From assembly GCA_964347615.1 (NCBI GenBank), contig CAYFZO010000002.1:62001-126000 (forward strand): 64,000 nt of DNA. Reading direction: 5' to 3'. Below the pieces are notes generated by a model, which made no database searches, was not told the origin of the DNA, and saw only the letters and a program-made list of their open reading frames with translations. The position numbers were made by a program, and so were the translations under genes. The first letter of the stretch is position 1; every line of letters begins with the position of its first letter. This document shows, one piece after another, positions 1 through 9,325 of this stretch. The DNA comes from CAYFZO01 sp964347615. Its GTDB lineage: Bacteria > Pseudomonadota > Gammaproteobacteria > Poriferisulfidales > Oxydemutatoraceae.

Positions 1-21
1 GAAACCTCGGAAAAGCGTCAT
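1..21 (-). CDS. Start of the gene after leuS (probably lptE), cut by window edge
   Basis: Only seven codons (MTLFRGF) are visible. The ATG overlaps the leuS TGA in an ATGA arrangement, so the two genes are translationally coupled. In gammaproteobacteria the gene directly after leuS is usually lptE, the outer-membrane LPS-assembly lipoprotein. That identity is inferred from position only; nothing in seven residues proves it. Confidence 0.4.
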
Positions 22-2462
22 TTATCCACGACGAAGTTGACCAGCCGGTCGGGCACGACGATGGTCTTGCGCACCGCCGCGCCGCGGGTGAACCGCTTGA
101 TTTTCTCATCGGCGAGCGCGGCTTCCGCTACGGCGTCGCGCTCACTGCCGACCGGCATCTCGATGCGCCCGCGCAGCTTGCCGTTGACCTGAATCGCGAT
201 CTCGCAGGTCTTCCTGACCAGCGCGTCCGGATCCGCCTGCGGCCACGGGCTGTCTATCACCGCGTCGTCGTGCCCGAGCAACCGCCACAGGGCGTGCGTG
301 ACGTGCGGCACCACCGGCGACAACGTCCGAACCACCGCCTCGAACCCTTCCTGCCTGACCTCGTGCCCCGCGCGCGAGCGGTCGTCGAAACGCGCGAGCT
401 CGTTGAGCAGTTCCATGTTGGCCGCGATCGCCGTATTGAACGTGTAACGCCTGCCGACGTCGTCGCTGACCTTGGCGATGGTCTCGTGGACGCGGCGGCG
501 CAGCTCGACGCAACGTTCCTCGTCGCCCGCGACGTCTTCCGAGACGGTGCTTTCGCAATGCTCGGACACTTGCTTCCACAGCCGCTTGAGGAAACGGTAC
601 GCGCCCTCGACCCCGGCGTCGGACCATTCGAGCGACTGTTCCGGCGGCGCCGCGAACATGACGAACAGACGCACCGTGTCGGCGCCGTAGCGCTCGATCA
701 GTCCTTCGGGGTCCACCGTGTTGCCGCGCGACTTCGACATCTTGGCACCGTCCTTGAGCACCATGCCCTGAGTCAGCAGCCGCTTGAAAGGCTCGACCTC
801 CTTGACCAGCCCCATATCGTGCATCAACTTGTAGAAAAAGCGCGCGTACAGCAAGTGCAGCACCGCGTGTTCGATGCCGCCGACGTATTGATCGACCGGC
901 AACCAGTAATCGGCCTCGTCGCCGAGCATCGCGGTCTCGCAGCCGGGGCTTGCGAAACGGGCGAAGTACCAGCTCGACTCGAAGAAAGTGTCGAAGGTGT
1001 CGGTCTCGCGCAACAGCGGCTTGCCGGCGCGGGTCTTGCCGGTGTCACGAAAGGCCGGCGCGTGCAACGGCGACGCGCCCGGCTCGAGCTCACCGCCTTC
1101 GGGCAAGGTGACCGGCAGATCATCGTCGGCCACCGCCTCGACCCGTTCGCCGGCGTGCAACACCGGTATCGGCGCGCCCCAATAGCGCTGGCGTGAGACC
1201 CCCCAGTCGCGCAGCCGGTAGTTGACGGCTTGACGCCCCCTTCCGACCTGTTCCAAGTCGGCGGCGAGCGCCTCGAAAGCGGCGTCGAAGTCCATGCCGT
1301 CGTAAGCGCCCGAGTCGCAAAGCACCCCTTTCTCGACGAACGCGCCTTGCTCGACGTCAACGTCCTCCCGTCCGGCGTGCGGACGGATGACCCGGCGGAT
1401 CTCAAGCCCGTAGAGCTTGGCGAACTCCCAGTCGCGCTGATCGTGGGCCGGCACCGACATCACCGCGCCCGATCCGTACTCCATCAAAACGAAGTTCGCG
1501 CACCACACCGGCAGCAACTCGTCGGTCAACGGGTGGCGACAACGCAAACCCAGGTCGAGGCCGGCTTTCTCCTCGACGGCGGCGGCGGCCTCGGCGGTCG
1601 AACGCCGTCGGCACGCCTCGACGAACCCGGCGATCTCGGGCTCGGATTCGGTGAGCCTCCCGACCAACGGATGCTCCGGCGCAAGCGCGAGGTAGGTCGC
1701 GCCCATCAGCGTGTCGGGGCGCGTCGTGAACACCGTGATCGAATCGTCGCGTCCGTCGAGCTCGAACTCGATCTCCAGCCCCCGCGAGCGACCGATCCAG
1801 TTGCGCTGCATCGTCCTGACCTGCTCGGGCCATTCGTCGAGCAGATCGAGGTCGTCGAGCAACCGCTGAGCGTAATCGGTGATGCGCAAGAACCACTGCG
1901 GAACGTTGCGGCGCTCGACCGGCGCACCCGAACGCCAGCCCTTGCCCTCGATAACCTGCTCGTTCGCGAGCACCGTGTTGTCCACCGGGTCCCAATTGAC
2001 CCACGCCCGCTTGCGGTACGCGACGCCCTGCTTGAACAGGCGGGTGAAAAACCACTGCTCCCAGCGGTAGTACTCCGGCTTGCAGGTCGTGATCTCGCGC
2101 TCCCAGTCGTAACCGAAGCCGAGACGGCGCAGCTGCCCTTTCATGTGCTCGACGTTCGCCTCGGTCCACGCGGCGGGCGCCTGCTTGTTCTGGATCGCCG
2201 CGTTCTCGGCGGGCAAGCCGAACGCGTCCCAGCCCATCGGCTGCAGCACGTTCTTGCCGAGCATCCGCTGGTAGCGGCTGATCACGTCGCCGATCGTGTA
2301 GTTGCGCACGTGCCCTATATGCAGCCTGCCGCTGGGGTAGGGAAACATCGACAAGCAATAGTACTTCTCGCGCGCCGGGTCGGCGACGGCGCGAAAGCAG
2401 CGGTTTTTCTCCCAGTATTCCTGAGCCTCCCGCTCGAGGCGTCGCGGGTCGTACTTCTCCAT
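18..2462 (-). CDS. leuS: Leucyl-tRNA synthetase
   Basis: Cytoplasmic class I aminoacyl-tRNA synthetase that charges tRNA-Leu. It has 814 residues, slightly shorter than the usual 860. The HIGH motif is at residues 48-51 (PSGRLHIGHVRNY) and the KMSKS motif near residue 575 (KMSKSRGNTVDP). The CP1 editing region (GATYLALAPEHPLV, then DQRDWEFA) and the C-terminal anticodon-binding and LeuRS-specific domains follow. The start MEKYDPRRLE is typical of the family. It is preceded by manC with an 11-bp gap and overlaps the next gene by 4 bp, so it probably belongs to one long minus-strand transcript beginning near miaB. Confidence 0.98.
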   Translation of the reverse strand: MEKYDPRRLEREAQEYWEKNRCFRAVADPAREKYYCLSMFPYPSGRLHIGHVRNYTIGDVISRYQRMLGKNVLQPMGWDAFGLPAENAAIQNKQAPAAWTEANVEHMKGQLRRLGFGYDWEREITTCKPEYYRWEQWFFTRLFKQGVAYRKRAWVNWDPVDNTVLANEQVIEGKGWRSGAPVERRNVPQWFLRITDYAQRLLDDLDLLDEWPEQVRTMQRNWIGRSRGLEIEFELDGRDDSITVFTTRPDTLMGATYLALAPEHPLVGRLTESEPEIAGFVEACRRRSTAEAAAAVEEKAGLDLGLRCRHPLTDELLPVWCANFVLMEYGSGAVMSVPAHDQRDWEFAKLYGLEIRRVIRPHAGREDVDVEQGAFVEKGVLCDSGAYDGMDFDAAFEALAADLEQVGRGRQAVNYRLRDWGVSRQRYWGAPIPVLHAGERVEAVADDDLPVTLPEGGELEPGASPLHAPAFRDTGKTRAGKPLLRETDTFDTFFESSWYFARFASPGCETAMLGDEADYWLPVDQYVGGIEHAVLHLLYARFFYKLMHDMGLVKEVEPFKRLLTQGMVLKDGAKMSKSRGNTVDPEGLIERYGADTVRLFVMFAAPPEQSLEWSDAGVEGAYRFLKRLWKQVSEHCESTVSEDVAGDEERCVELRRRVHETIAKVSDDVGRRYTFNTAIAANMELLNELARFDDRSRAGHEVRQEGFEAVVRTLSPVVPHVTHALWRLLGHDDAVIDSPWPQADPDALVRKTCEIAIQVNGKLRGRIEMPVGSERDAVAEAALADEKIKRFTRGAAVRKTIVVPDRLVNFVVDK

Positions 2463-2473
2463 TTCGTTGCGGG

Positions 2474-3925
2474 CTAAGACTCGCCGGTTCTGCCGTAGTT
2501 GTCCTCGAAGCGTTCGATGTCGTCCTCACCGAGGTAGTCGCCGCATTGCACTTCGATCAGGTGGGCGGGGTCGGTCCCCGGATTCTCCAGACGGTGCTTG
2601 GTCTCGACCGGAATGTAGGTGGACTCGTTGACCCTGAGCGTGAAGCGTTCGTCGCCGCGCGTCACGAGCACTTCCCCGCGCACCACGACCCAATGCTCAG
2701 AACGGCGGTGGTGAAGCTGCAAGGACAGGCTTTGCCCGGGGTTGACGACGATGCGCTTGACCTGAAAGCCGGCGGCGGCGTCAACGCTTTCGTAAGACCC
2801 CCACGGGCGATAGACCTTGCGATGTTCGGTCGCCTGAACCCGCCCGAGCCCGCGCAGTTTCTCGACCATGCGTTTGACCTCCTGCGCCTTGCCGCGTTGC
2901 GCGACCAACACCGCGTCGGACGTCTCGGCGATGATGCAGTCGTCGACGCCGAGCACGGCGACCAGGCGTCCTCCCGCGTAGACGACGTTGTTCGAGGCGT
3001 CGGCGAACACGACGTCGCCGGCGGACGCGTTGCCGTCGCCGTCGCCGTCGAGCAACGGCGCGAGCGCCTCCCACGAACCGACGTCGCTCCAGCCGATTTT
3101 CGCCGGCACCAACGCGACGTTGCCGGCTTTCTCCATCACCGCGTAGTCCACCGATATATCGGGGCACGCCTCGAAAGCCTCACGCTCGGCGCAGACAAAG
3201 TCGAGGTTCGGCGTGCGCCCGGCGTACGCCTTCTCGCACGCCGCGTGGATTTCCGGCGCCACGGCGCGCAGCTGTTCCAGATACGCACTCGCCTTGAACA
3301 GGAACATGCCGCTGTTCCAGTAATACTCCCCCGATTCAAGCCAGCGTTGCGCGGTCGCAAGGTCGGGCTTTTCATGAAACGCCGCGGCGCGATAAACCTC
3401 GCCCGCGCCGAGATCCAGCACCTCGCCCCTGCGGACGTAGCCGTAGCCGGTTTCGGCGCGTTCGGGGACGACGCCGAAAGTCGCGAGCATCCCTTCGCGC
3501 GCCGCTGACGCCGCCGCGTGCACCGCCTTGGCGAAGCCGTCGCGGTCGGAAACCACGTGGTCCGACGGCAACACCAGCATCAAGCCGTCGCCGTCGTGCT
3601 CGATCAGGTCAAACGCCGCGAGGGCGATCGCCGGCGCGGTGTTGCGCGACACCGGCTCGACCAGGATCGAGAAGTCGACGCCCTTGAACCCGCTCAGGTT
3701 GTCCGAGACGAAAAACCGGGCGTCTTCGCTGCATAAAAGCAGTACGCGTTCCGGCGCGAGCGACGTCGCGCGCTCGAGCGTCGCGCGGAACAGGTTGCTC
3801 CCGGTGCCGCCGGGCGACGGCACCGGGGCAAACTGTTTCGGAAAACGCTTGCGCGACAACGGCCACAGGCGCGTGCCCGCGCCGCCGCACAAGACGACCG
3901 GCGTCAGGTTCAGTTGGTTTTCCAT
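2474..3925 (-). CDS. manC: Mannose-1-phosphate guanylyltransferase / mannose-6-phosphate isomerase
   Basis: Bifunctional enzyme that makes GDP-mannose for surface polysaccharide: an N-terminal nucleotidyltransferase and a C-terminal type II phosphomannose isomerase cupin. The signature GGAGTRLWPLSRKRFPKQF is at residues 14-32, and the cupin carries RPWGSYE, then LHHRRSEHW. I chose the start MENQLNLTP at 3925 (483 aa, the family's usual length). The reading frame stays open 97 codons further upstream, but those residues lie inside lnt and look nothing like the family. The start overlaps the lnt 3' end by 16 bp. A polysaccharide gene between lnt and leuS is unusual for this cluster; the other sugar genes are at 12-15 kb and 34-36 kb. 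Confidence 0.95.
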   Translation of the reverse strand: MENQLNLTPVVLCGGAGTRLWPLSRKRFPKQFAPVPSPGGTGSNLFRATLERATSLAPERVLLLCSEDARFFVSDNLSGFKGVDFSILVEPVSRNTAPAIALAAFDLIEHDGDGLMLVLPSDHVVSDRDGFAKAVHAAASAAREGMLATFGVVPERAETGYGYVRRGEVLDLGAGEVYRAAAFHEKPDLATAQRWLESGEYYWNSGMFLFKASAYLEQLRAVAPEIHAACEKAYAGRTPNLDFVCAEREAFEACPDISVDYAVMEKAGNVALVPAKIGWSDVGSWEALAPLLDGDGDGNASAGDVVFADASNNVVYAGGRLVAVLGVDDCIIAETSDAVLVAQRGKAQEVKRMVEKLRGLGRVQATEHRKVYRPWGSYESVDAAAGFQVKRIVVNPGQSLSLQLHHRRSEHWVVVRGEVLVTRGDERFTLRVNESTYIPVETKHRLENPGTDPAHLIEVQCGDYLGEDDIERFEDNYGRTGES

Positions 3926-5388
3926 ACCCGTCGCCTCGCCGCCGCAACCGCAAGGCCAAGCACCGAAAGCAAGGACCACGCCAGCACCGGGACGTCGCCC
4001 CAAACCGAATACGGAGTGCGCCCGCGGCGCGGTTCGACCGTCGCGGTGAGCAGCTGTTCGGCGAACTGCCGCGAACGTTCGACCACGTTCCCCTCGTGGT
4101 CGATGACCGCCGAGACGCCGGTGCTGGTCGCCCTGACCATCGCCCGCCCGGTCTCCGCCGTGCGCAACCGGGCAAGCTGCAAATGCTGATACGGCGCGGT
4201 CGAGTCGCCGAACCACGAGTCGTTGCTGACGTTGATCAAGTAAGCGGCCTCCGGCAAAGCGTCCATTATCTCACTTGCGAATGAAACTTCATAACAAATC
4301 GAAACCCCGACGTCGTGTTCGCCGACGCGCATCAAAGGTCGGTCGCGCCCGGCCTTGAGATCGGACATCGGAATCAGTATCCACGCCCTGAAAAAGTTCA
4401 GCAGACCACGCAACGGCAGGTATTCGCCGAAAGGCACCAGATGCCGCTTGCGGTAGACCTGCGGCGGGGACGCGACCTTGACCAGCGCGTTGTAAGCGCC
4501 GCCGTCCTCGTCGCGCACGAAAGCGCCCAGCACGAACTCCCCGCCGGCTTCACGGATCTCGTCGCCGAGCGGCACCGCCAGCTCCTTCTCGAGCAAATCG
4601 TAATACGCCGGCACCGCGGTCTCCGGCCACAGCACGAGATCGGCGCCCAGCGCGCGCGCGCTCAGCCCGCGGTAAGCCTCGACGATGCGCCGGAAGTTGT
4701 CCCGGTCGAACTTGAGGTTCTGCTCGACGTTGCCTTGCGCCAGCGCAACCTCGACGCGCTCTCCGGCGGGGGCGGTCCATTCAAGCAACGCCGAGACCGC
4801 ACCCGCGACCGAGACCACGACGAAAGCGCCGGCGGCGACGATGACAGTCCGGGTATTGCGACGTGAGAAGGCGAGCACCAGACAGCCCGCAAGAAAAACC
4901 ACAAGCCACGACGCGCCGGTCGCACCGAACACCGGCAACACCCCGGCGAGCGGAGAATCCACCGCCGCCTGCCCGACGAAGTTCCACGGAAACCCGGTCA
5001 GCAGAACGCCCCTCAACCATTCGCTCAAGCTCCACAGCGACGGATACAGCAACAGGCACGAAGGCGCAATCGGAACGAAGCGCGCGGCGCACGAGACCGC
5101 CCAAGCCAAAGCCGCGAAATACACCGCCAAAGCCGCGACGAACAACAAGGTCGCCGCGACCGCAAGCATCGCCGGCGCCTCGCCGAAGTCGTGCAAGCTG
5201 TAATAGACCCAGTAGAAGCTCGTGGCGAAATGCGCGAAACCGAAAACCCAGCCGCTCAACGCCGCCGCTTTCGGCGTGCGCCGCCGCCACGACCACAGCA
5301 CCGCCGCCGGCACCAGCGCCGCGAGAGGAAACCACGACAAGGGCGCGTAAGCGCCGGTCAGCGCAACCCCCGCCACCGCGTTGAACAT
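3910..5388 (-). CDS. lnt: Apolipoprotein N-acyltransferase
   Basis: Inner-membrane enzyme that adds the third acyl chain to the N-terminal cysteine of lipoproteins. The 492 residues hold an N-terminal block of hydrophobic segments (about 1-200) and a C-terminal nitrilase-like periplasmic domain. The catalytic triad is readable: Glu256 (LWPETAVP), Lys314 (YRKRHLVPFGEY) and Cys365 (GVSICYEVSF), matching Glu267/Lys335/Cys387 of the E. coli enzyme. A final membrane segment (VPVLAWSLLSVLGLAVAAA) closes the protein. It is followed by manC with a 16-bp overlap and preceded by corC. Confidence 0.96.
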   Translation of the reverse strand: MFNAVAGVALTGAYAPLSWFPLAALVPAAVLWSWRRRTPKAAALSGWVFGFAHFATSFYWVYYSLHDFGEAPAMLAVAATLLFVAALAVYFAALAWAVSCAARFVPIAPSCLLLYPSLWSLSEWLRGVLLTGFPWNFVGQAAVDSPLAGVLPVFGATGASWLVVFLAGCLVLAFSRRNTRTVIVAAGAFVVVSVAGAVSALLEWTAPAGERVEVALAQGNVEQNLKFDRDNFRRIVEAYRGLSARALGADLVLWPETAVPAYYDLLEKELAVPLGDEIREAGGEFVLGAFVRDEDGGAYNALVKVASPPQVYRKRHLVPFGEYLPLRGLLNFFRAWILIPMSDLKAGRDRPLMRVGEHDVGVSICYEVSFASEIMDALPEAAYLINVSNDSWFGDSTAPYQHLQLARLRTAETGRAMVRATSTGVSAVIDHEGNVVERSRQFAEQLLTATVEPRRGRTPYSVWGDVPVLAWSLLSVLGLAVAAARRRVWKTN

Positions 5389-5419
5389 CAGCCCCTTGAA
5401 CGCAGCGGCGCCGATTGGA

Positions 5420-6259
5420 TCAGCCCTTTTTCCTGACCGACAATAAATGGATGCGCCGGTCGTCGGCGCGGACGACCTCGAACCGGAAGACGCCGATCTC
5501 GACGCTCTCCCCGCGTTTCGGCAGATGGCCGAAAGCGTTGACGACGACGCCTCCCACCGTGTCGGCGGAGCCGTTGGTCAGCCGGGTCTTGAAACGTTCG
5601 TTGAAGTCTTCCAAGGGAGTGAGCGCCTTGACCTGAAAATGCCCGTCGCGGTGCGCGAAGATATAGCTGTCCTCGTCAACGTCGTATTCGTCGGTGATGT
5701 CGCCGACGATTTGTTCGAGGACGTCCTCGATTGTCACCAAACCGGAAACCCCGCCGTATTCGTCCACCACGATCGCCAAGTGATTGCGGTTGTTGCGGAA
5801 CTCCCCGAGCAGCACCTTGAGCCGCTTGCTCTCGGGCACGATCACCGGCGGGCGCAAGTGCTCGTTGACGTCGAGAGACCGATTGCCTTCGTTGCTGAAG
5901 AAGTTCAGGAGATCCTTGGCGTGGAGTATTCCCTCGATCTTGTCGGGGTTGTCGCCGACGACCGGAAAACGCGAGTGTGAACCGTCGGTGACCATCGCCA
6001 GAATCTGTTCGGCGGTCGCGTCCTTGCGGATGACCTTCATCTGCGGCCTCGGAACCATGATGTCGCGCACCCGCAGGTCCGCGACGCAGAGTACGCCCTC
6101 GATCATCACCAGCAGGTCGCGGTCGAGCACGCCGTCGGCGGAGGCGCGCTTGAGCATCGTAATCAGTCCCTGCGAATTGCGCGGGCGCAGGCACAGCCGG
6201 GCGCTAAGACGCCGCAGCCAGCTTCTACTGGGAGGTTCTTCTTTGACGTCCTTACTCAT
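5420..6259 (-). CDS. corC: CorC/YbeX-type CBS-domain protein
   Basis: Cytoplasmic protein with a tandem CBS pair (DIMVPRPQMKVI, then HLRPPVIVPESK) and a C-terminal CorC_HlyC domain. It has no DUF21 membrane domain, as in E. coli CorC (YbeX). The family is linked to magnesium/cobalt efflux and, through its constant linkage to ybeY, to ribosome maturation. I chose the start MSKDVKEEPPS at 6259 (279 aa), not the upstream in-frame start at 6301, because the 14 extra residues lie inside ybeY. The chosen start overlaps the ybeY 3' end by 8 bp. Confidence 0.92.
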   Translation of the reverse strand: MSKDVKEEPPSRSWLRRLSARLCLRPRNSQGLITMLKRASADGVLDRDLLVMIEGVLCVADLRVRDIMVPRPQMKVIRKDATAEQILAMVTDGSHSRFPVVGDNPDKIEGILHAKDLLNFFSNEGNRSLDVNEHLRPPVIVPESKRLKVLLGEFRNNRNHLAIVVDEYGGVSGLVTIEDVLEQIVGDITDEYDVDEDSYIFAHRDGHFQVKALTPLEDFNERFKTRLTNGSADTVGGVVVNAFGHLPKRGESVEIGVFRFEVVRADDRRIHLLSVRKKG

Positions 6260-6791
6260 CGGATGAACGATCGGCGACCCGCACTCGGTAGGGATTCTCA
6301 AAACCCAGACGGCTCAGAACGGCGATTTCCCGTGCTTCCATCCGCTCGGCCTCCCGGTCCTCGGCGTGGTCGTAGCCTTGCAAGTGGAGCATCGCGTGAA
6401 CGAACAGATGCGCCCAATGGGCGACGGGCTGCTTGCCCTGCTCGCGCGCCTCGGCCTCGACCACCGGCGCGGCGATCACGACGTCGCCAAGCGGCTTCGG
6501 CTCGCCGCCGGGCGGCATCGGCGCGTCGCAAGGGAAAGCCAGCACGTTGGTCGGCGCAGGCCGGTTGAAGTGCCGCCGGTTCAACGCGGCGGACTCCTCG
6601 ACGTCGACCACGACCACGCACACCTCGAGCCCCGCGTCCGGCCCGGCCTTCGCACCCGCGTCGAGCGCCGCGTCGGCCCAGCGGTTGAAGTCGGCGCGCG
6701 CCGGAACGTCGAAACGGGCGAGGTCGTCCAGGTTCGTCTTCAGGACGACCTCGACGGCGCGCGGCGGGTTGTCCTCACGACTTCTCTTCAT
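6252..6791 (-). CDS. ybeY: Endoribonuclease YbeY
   Basis: Metal-dependent single-strand endoribonuclease involved in 16S rRNA 3'-end maturation and 70S ribosome quality control. The zinc-binding motif is intact: His132, His136 and His142 in HAMLHLQGYDH. The length is 179 aa, a little longer than the usual 155 because of an N-terminal extension. The start overlaps the phoH 3' end by 17 bp and the stop overlaps corC by 8 bp, so phoH-ybeY-corC are probably translationally coupled. Confidence 0.95.
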   Translation of the reverse strand: MKRSREDNPPRAVEVVLKTNLDDLARFDVPARADFNRWADAALDAGAKAGPDAGLEVCVVVVDVEESAALNRRHFNRPAPTNVLAFPCDAPMPPGGEPKPLGDVVIAAPVVEAEAREQGKQPVAHWAHLFVHAMLHLQGYDHAEDREAERMEAREIAVLSRLGFENPYRVRVADRSSDE

Positions 6792-7779
6792 GGTCCTCGT
6801 AGGCGCGGATAATGCGCTTGACCAGGGCGTGGCGAACCACGTCCTCGGAGCCGAAGTGCACGAAGTTGACGCCTTCGACCTTGTCGAGCACGCGCGTGAC
6901 GTGCCTGAGCCCCGACTCCCTGTTGTCGGGAAGGTCCACTTGGGTGACGTCGCCGGTCACCACGGTTCTCGAACCGAAGCCGACGCGCGTCAAGAACATC
7001 TTCATCTGCTCGATCGTCGTATTCTGCGCCTCGTCGAGAATAATGAACGCCTTGTTCAGGGAGCGCCCGCGCATGTAGGCCAGCGGCGCAATCTCGATCA
7101 TGTTCTTGTCGATCAACTTGTTGACCCGGTCGAAACCCATGGTCTCGTAAAGCGCGTCGTACATCGGCTTCAGGTAAGGGTCGACCTTCTGCGCCAGGTC
7201 GCCCGGAAGAAACCCGAGCCTCTCACCGGCCTCGACCGCCGGCCTGACCAGCACCAGCTTGTCCACCGCGTTCTTCTCCAGCGCCTCGACGCCCGCCGCG
7301 ACCGCGAGATAGGTCTTGCCGGTGCCGGCCGGGCCGATGCCGAAAGTCAGGTCGCAATTACGCATGCTCGTCAGATAATCGGCCTGGGCCGCGCCTTTGG
7401 CCTTGACCCGGGTGTGGCGCGTGCGCACCAGCACGTCCTCGCGCTGCGGCTCCTCGACCACCTTGTGCAAATTGGCGTCCTGCAAGTAAAGGTGAACCTC
7501 GTTTGAAGTCAGTTCCTCGTCTTCGGTCGTGTCGTACAAGGCCTTGATGATCTTGACGGTTGCACGACCCGCCCCCTCGGAACCGGAAACCGAAAAGTAG
7601 TTGCCTCGGTTGAGAATCTGAACGCCGAAGCGTTGCTCTATCTGGCGCAAGTGCTCGTTCATGGGGCCGCATAGATTGACCAAGCGGGGATTGTCGGCGG
7701 GCTCGAGAACGAGCGAGAAGCTGCGGATTCGGTCTGTCAAAAAAGTCTTGGGCGCACCGGTCGATAACGTGAGCGTCAT
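6775..7779 (-). CDS. ybeZ: PhoH-like ATPase (YbeZ)
   Basis: Predicted cytoplasmic ATPase of the PhoH family, a partner of YbeY in RNA metabolism. It has 334 aa. Walker A is GPAGTGKT at 149-156 and Walker B is FIILDEAQ at 245-252, after an N-terminal KH-like region. The start MTLTLSTGAP at 7779 was preferred over the longer open frame to 8025, whose extra 82 residues overlap miaB and are low-complexity. A 77-bp gap separates it from miaB; this is the usual miaB-phoH-ybeY order. Confidence 0.95.
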   Translation of the reverse strand: MTLTLSTGAPKTFLTDRIRSFSLVLEPADNPRLVNLCGPMNEHLRQIEQRFGVQILNRGNYFSVSGSEGAGRATVKIIKALYDTTEDEELTSNEVHLYLQDANLHKVVEEPQREDVLVRTRHTRVKAKGAAQADYLTSMRNCDLTFGIGPAGTGKTYLAVAAGVEALEKNAVDKLVLVRPAVEAGERLGFLPGDLAQKVDPYLKPMYDALYETMGFDRVNKLIDKNMIEIAPLAYMRGRSLNKAFIILDEAQNTTIEQMKMFLTRVGFGSRTVVTGDVTQVDLPDNRESGLRHVTRVLDKVEGVNFVHFGSEDVVRHALVKRIIRAYEDHEEKS

Positions 7780-7856
7780 TATAGCAAGTCCGAAACCCCG
7801 CCCGCGCGAAGCCCTGCGCGCGGCAAGGCCCCGCCGGATTCCCCGTACCTCCCCCC

Positions 7857-9179
7857 TTAAGCCCGCACCCCGCGCAAAGAGTTGGGCAACGCCTCGGTAA
7901 TCCGCATGGACAGGAACTCGCCGGGGCGGGTTTCCTGCGCTTCGAAATTGACGACGCGGTTGTTCCCGGTGCGTCCGCACAGCTCGCCGCGGCCTTTCTT
8001 CGCTTCGCCTTCGACCAGTACGCATTGCACGCTGCCGACCATCCGGTTCGAAATCTCCGCGGCGTTTCGGTCGAGCCTCGCTTGCAGGGTCTGCAGGCGT
8101 TCTTTCTTGACCTCCGCCGGCGTGTCGTCGGGCAACGCCGCCGCCGGCGTCCCCGGACGCGCGCTGTAAATGAAACTGAACGACTGGTCGAAACCGACCG
8201 CCTCGACCAAGTCCATCGTCTTCTGAAAGTCCTCGTCGGTCTCGCCGGGAAAACCGACGATGAAATCCGACGACACCGATATTTCCGGCCTGAGCTCGCG
8301 CAGCTTACGGATGATGGATTTGTATTCGAGCGCGGTGTAGCCGCGTTTCATCGCCGCGAGCACCCGGTCTGAGCCGCTTTGCACCGGCAGGTGCAGGTGG
8401 TCGGGCAGCTGCGGCACGTCGGCGTACGCCTCGATCAGCTCGGGCGTGAACTCGATCGGATGCGAGGAGGTGTAACGGATGCGCTCGACGCCGTCGAGCG
8501 CGGCGACGTAGTACAGCAACAACGCAAAGTCCACCGGCGTACCGTCCTCGGAGACGCTGCGGTAAGCGTTGACGTTCTGCCCGAGCAAGGTCACTTCCCT
8601 GACCCCGCCGGCGGTGAGCCGCCGGATTTCCTGCAGGACGCCGGCGACCGGACGGCTGACTTCCTCGCCACGGGTGTACGGCACGACGCAGAACGAGCAG
8701 TATTTGCTGCACCCTTCCATGATCGAGACGAACGCGGTCGGCCCGGTGACCCGCGGTTCGGGCAGGCGGTCGAACTTCTCGACCTGCGGAAACGAGACGT
8801 CAACGAGGCGTTTCTTGCCCGCCACCGCCTCGTCGAACAAGCGCGGCAGACGGTGCAGGGTCTGCGGGCCGAACACGATGTCCACGCACGGCGCGCGCTC
8901 CTGCAAAGCCTTGCCCTCCTGGCTTGCGACGCAGCCGCCGACGCCGATGACCGTGCCCGGCTTGGCGGATTTCAGCGCTTTCCAGCGCCCGAGTTCGGAG
9001 AACACCTTCTCCTGGGCTTTCTCGCGCACCGAGCAGGTGTTCAGCAACAGCAGGTCGGCCTCCTCGGGCGTCTTCGCTTCGGTCATGCCATGTGATTTGC
9101 GCAGCACGTCGAACATCTTGTCCGAGTCGTACTCGTTCATCTGGCAGCCGTACGTCTTGATGTGAACCTTTTTGCTCAT
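7857..9179 (-). CDS. miaB: tRNA-2-methylthio-N6-dimethylallyladenosine synthase
   Basis: Radical-SAM methylthiotransferase that converts i6A37 to ms2i6A37 in tRNAs. The first [4Fe-4S] cluster is ligated by Cys12 (KTYGCQMNE), Cys49 (LNTCSVRE) and Cys83 (GGCVAS). The radical-SAM CxxxCxxC is Cys157/161/164 (CSKYCSFC). A C-terminal TRAM domain follows. Length 440 aa is typical. It is the first gene of the run that leads to leuS. Confidence 0.97.
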   Translation of the reverse strand: MSKKVHIKTYGCQMNEYDSDKMFDVLRKSHGMTEAKTPEEADLLLLNTCSVREKAQEKVFSELGRWKALKSAKPGTVIGVGGCVASQEGKALQERAPCVDIVFGPQTLHRLPRLFDEAVAGKKRLVDVSFPQVEKFDRLPEPRVTGPTAFVSIMEGCSKYCSFCVVPYTRGEEVSRPVAGVLQEIRRLTAGGVREVTLLGQNVNAYRSVSEDGTPVDFALLLYYVAALDGVERIRYTSSHPIEFTPELIEAYADVPQLPDHLHLPVQSGSDRVLAAMKRGYTALEYKSIIRKLRELRPEISVSSDFIVGFPGETDEDFQKTMDLVEAVGFDQSFSFIYSARPGTPAAALPDDTPAEVKKERLQTLQARLDRNAAEISNRMVGSVQCVLVEGEAKKGRGELCGRTGNNRVVNFEAQETRPGEFLSMRITEALPNSLRGVRA

Positions 9180-9235
9180 GCCGTTTTCCGCAAGCCTTCG
9201 GGCATTGCTTGCAGCGACCGTCGATTATACAGCGT

Positions 9236-9283
9236 CCCCGGGACCCTCCCCGGGAACTCCCCCGGGAATCCCCCTGGGAACCT
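9236..9283. repeat. Four 12-bp G+C-rich direct repeats upstream of miaB
   Basis: Four consecutive 12-mers read ccccgggaccct, ccccgggaactc, ccccgggaatcc and ccctgggaacct. They lie between the miaB start and the 3' end of the TonB-dependent receptor gene. Each unit holds a CCCGGG (or CCTGGG) core, so the array could form several overlapping hairpins. Whether it acts in termination, in regulation or not at all cannot be told. Confidence 0.8.
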
Positions 9284-9325
9284 CGGGCGTCAGACTTGCA
9301 CACGTGACAACCCTCCCCGCCGACG

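Noticed and set aside
9236..9283. CRISPR or attachment-site repeats
   Set aside because: They are 12-bp contiguous G+C-rich units without spacers and without an integrase gene nearby.
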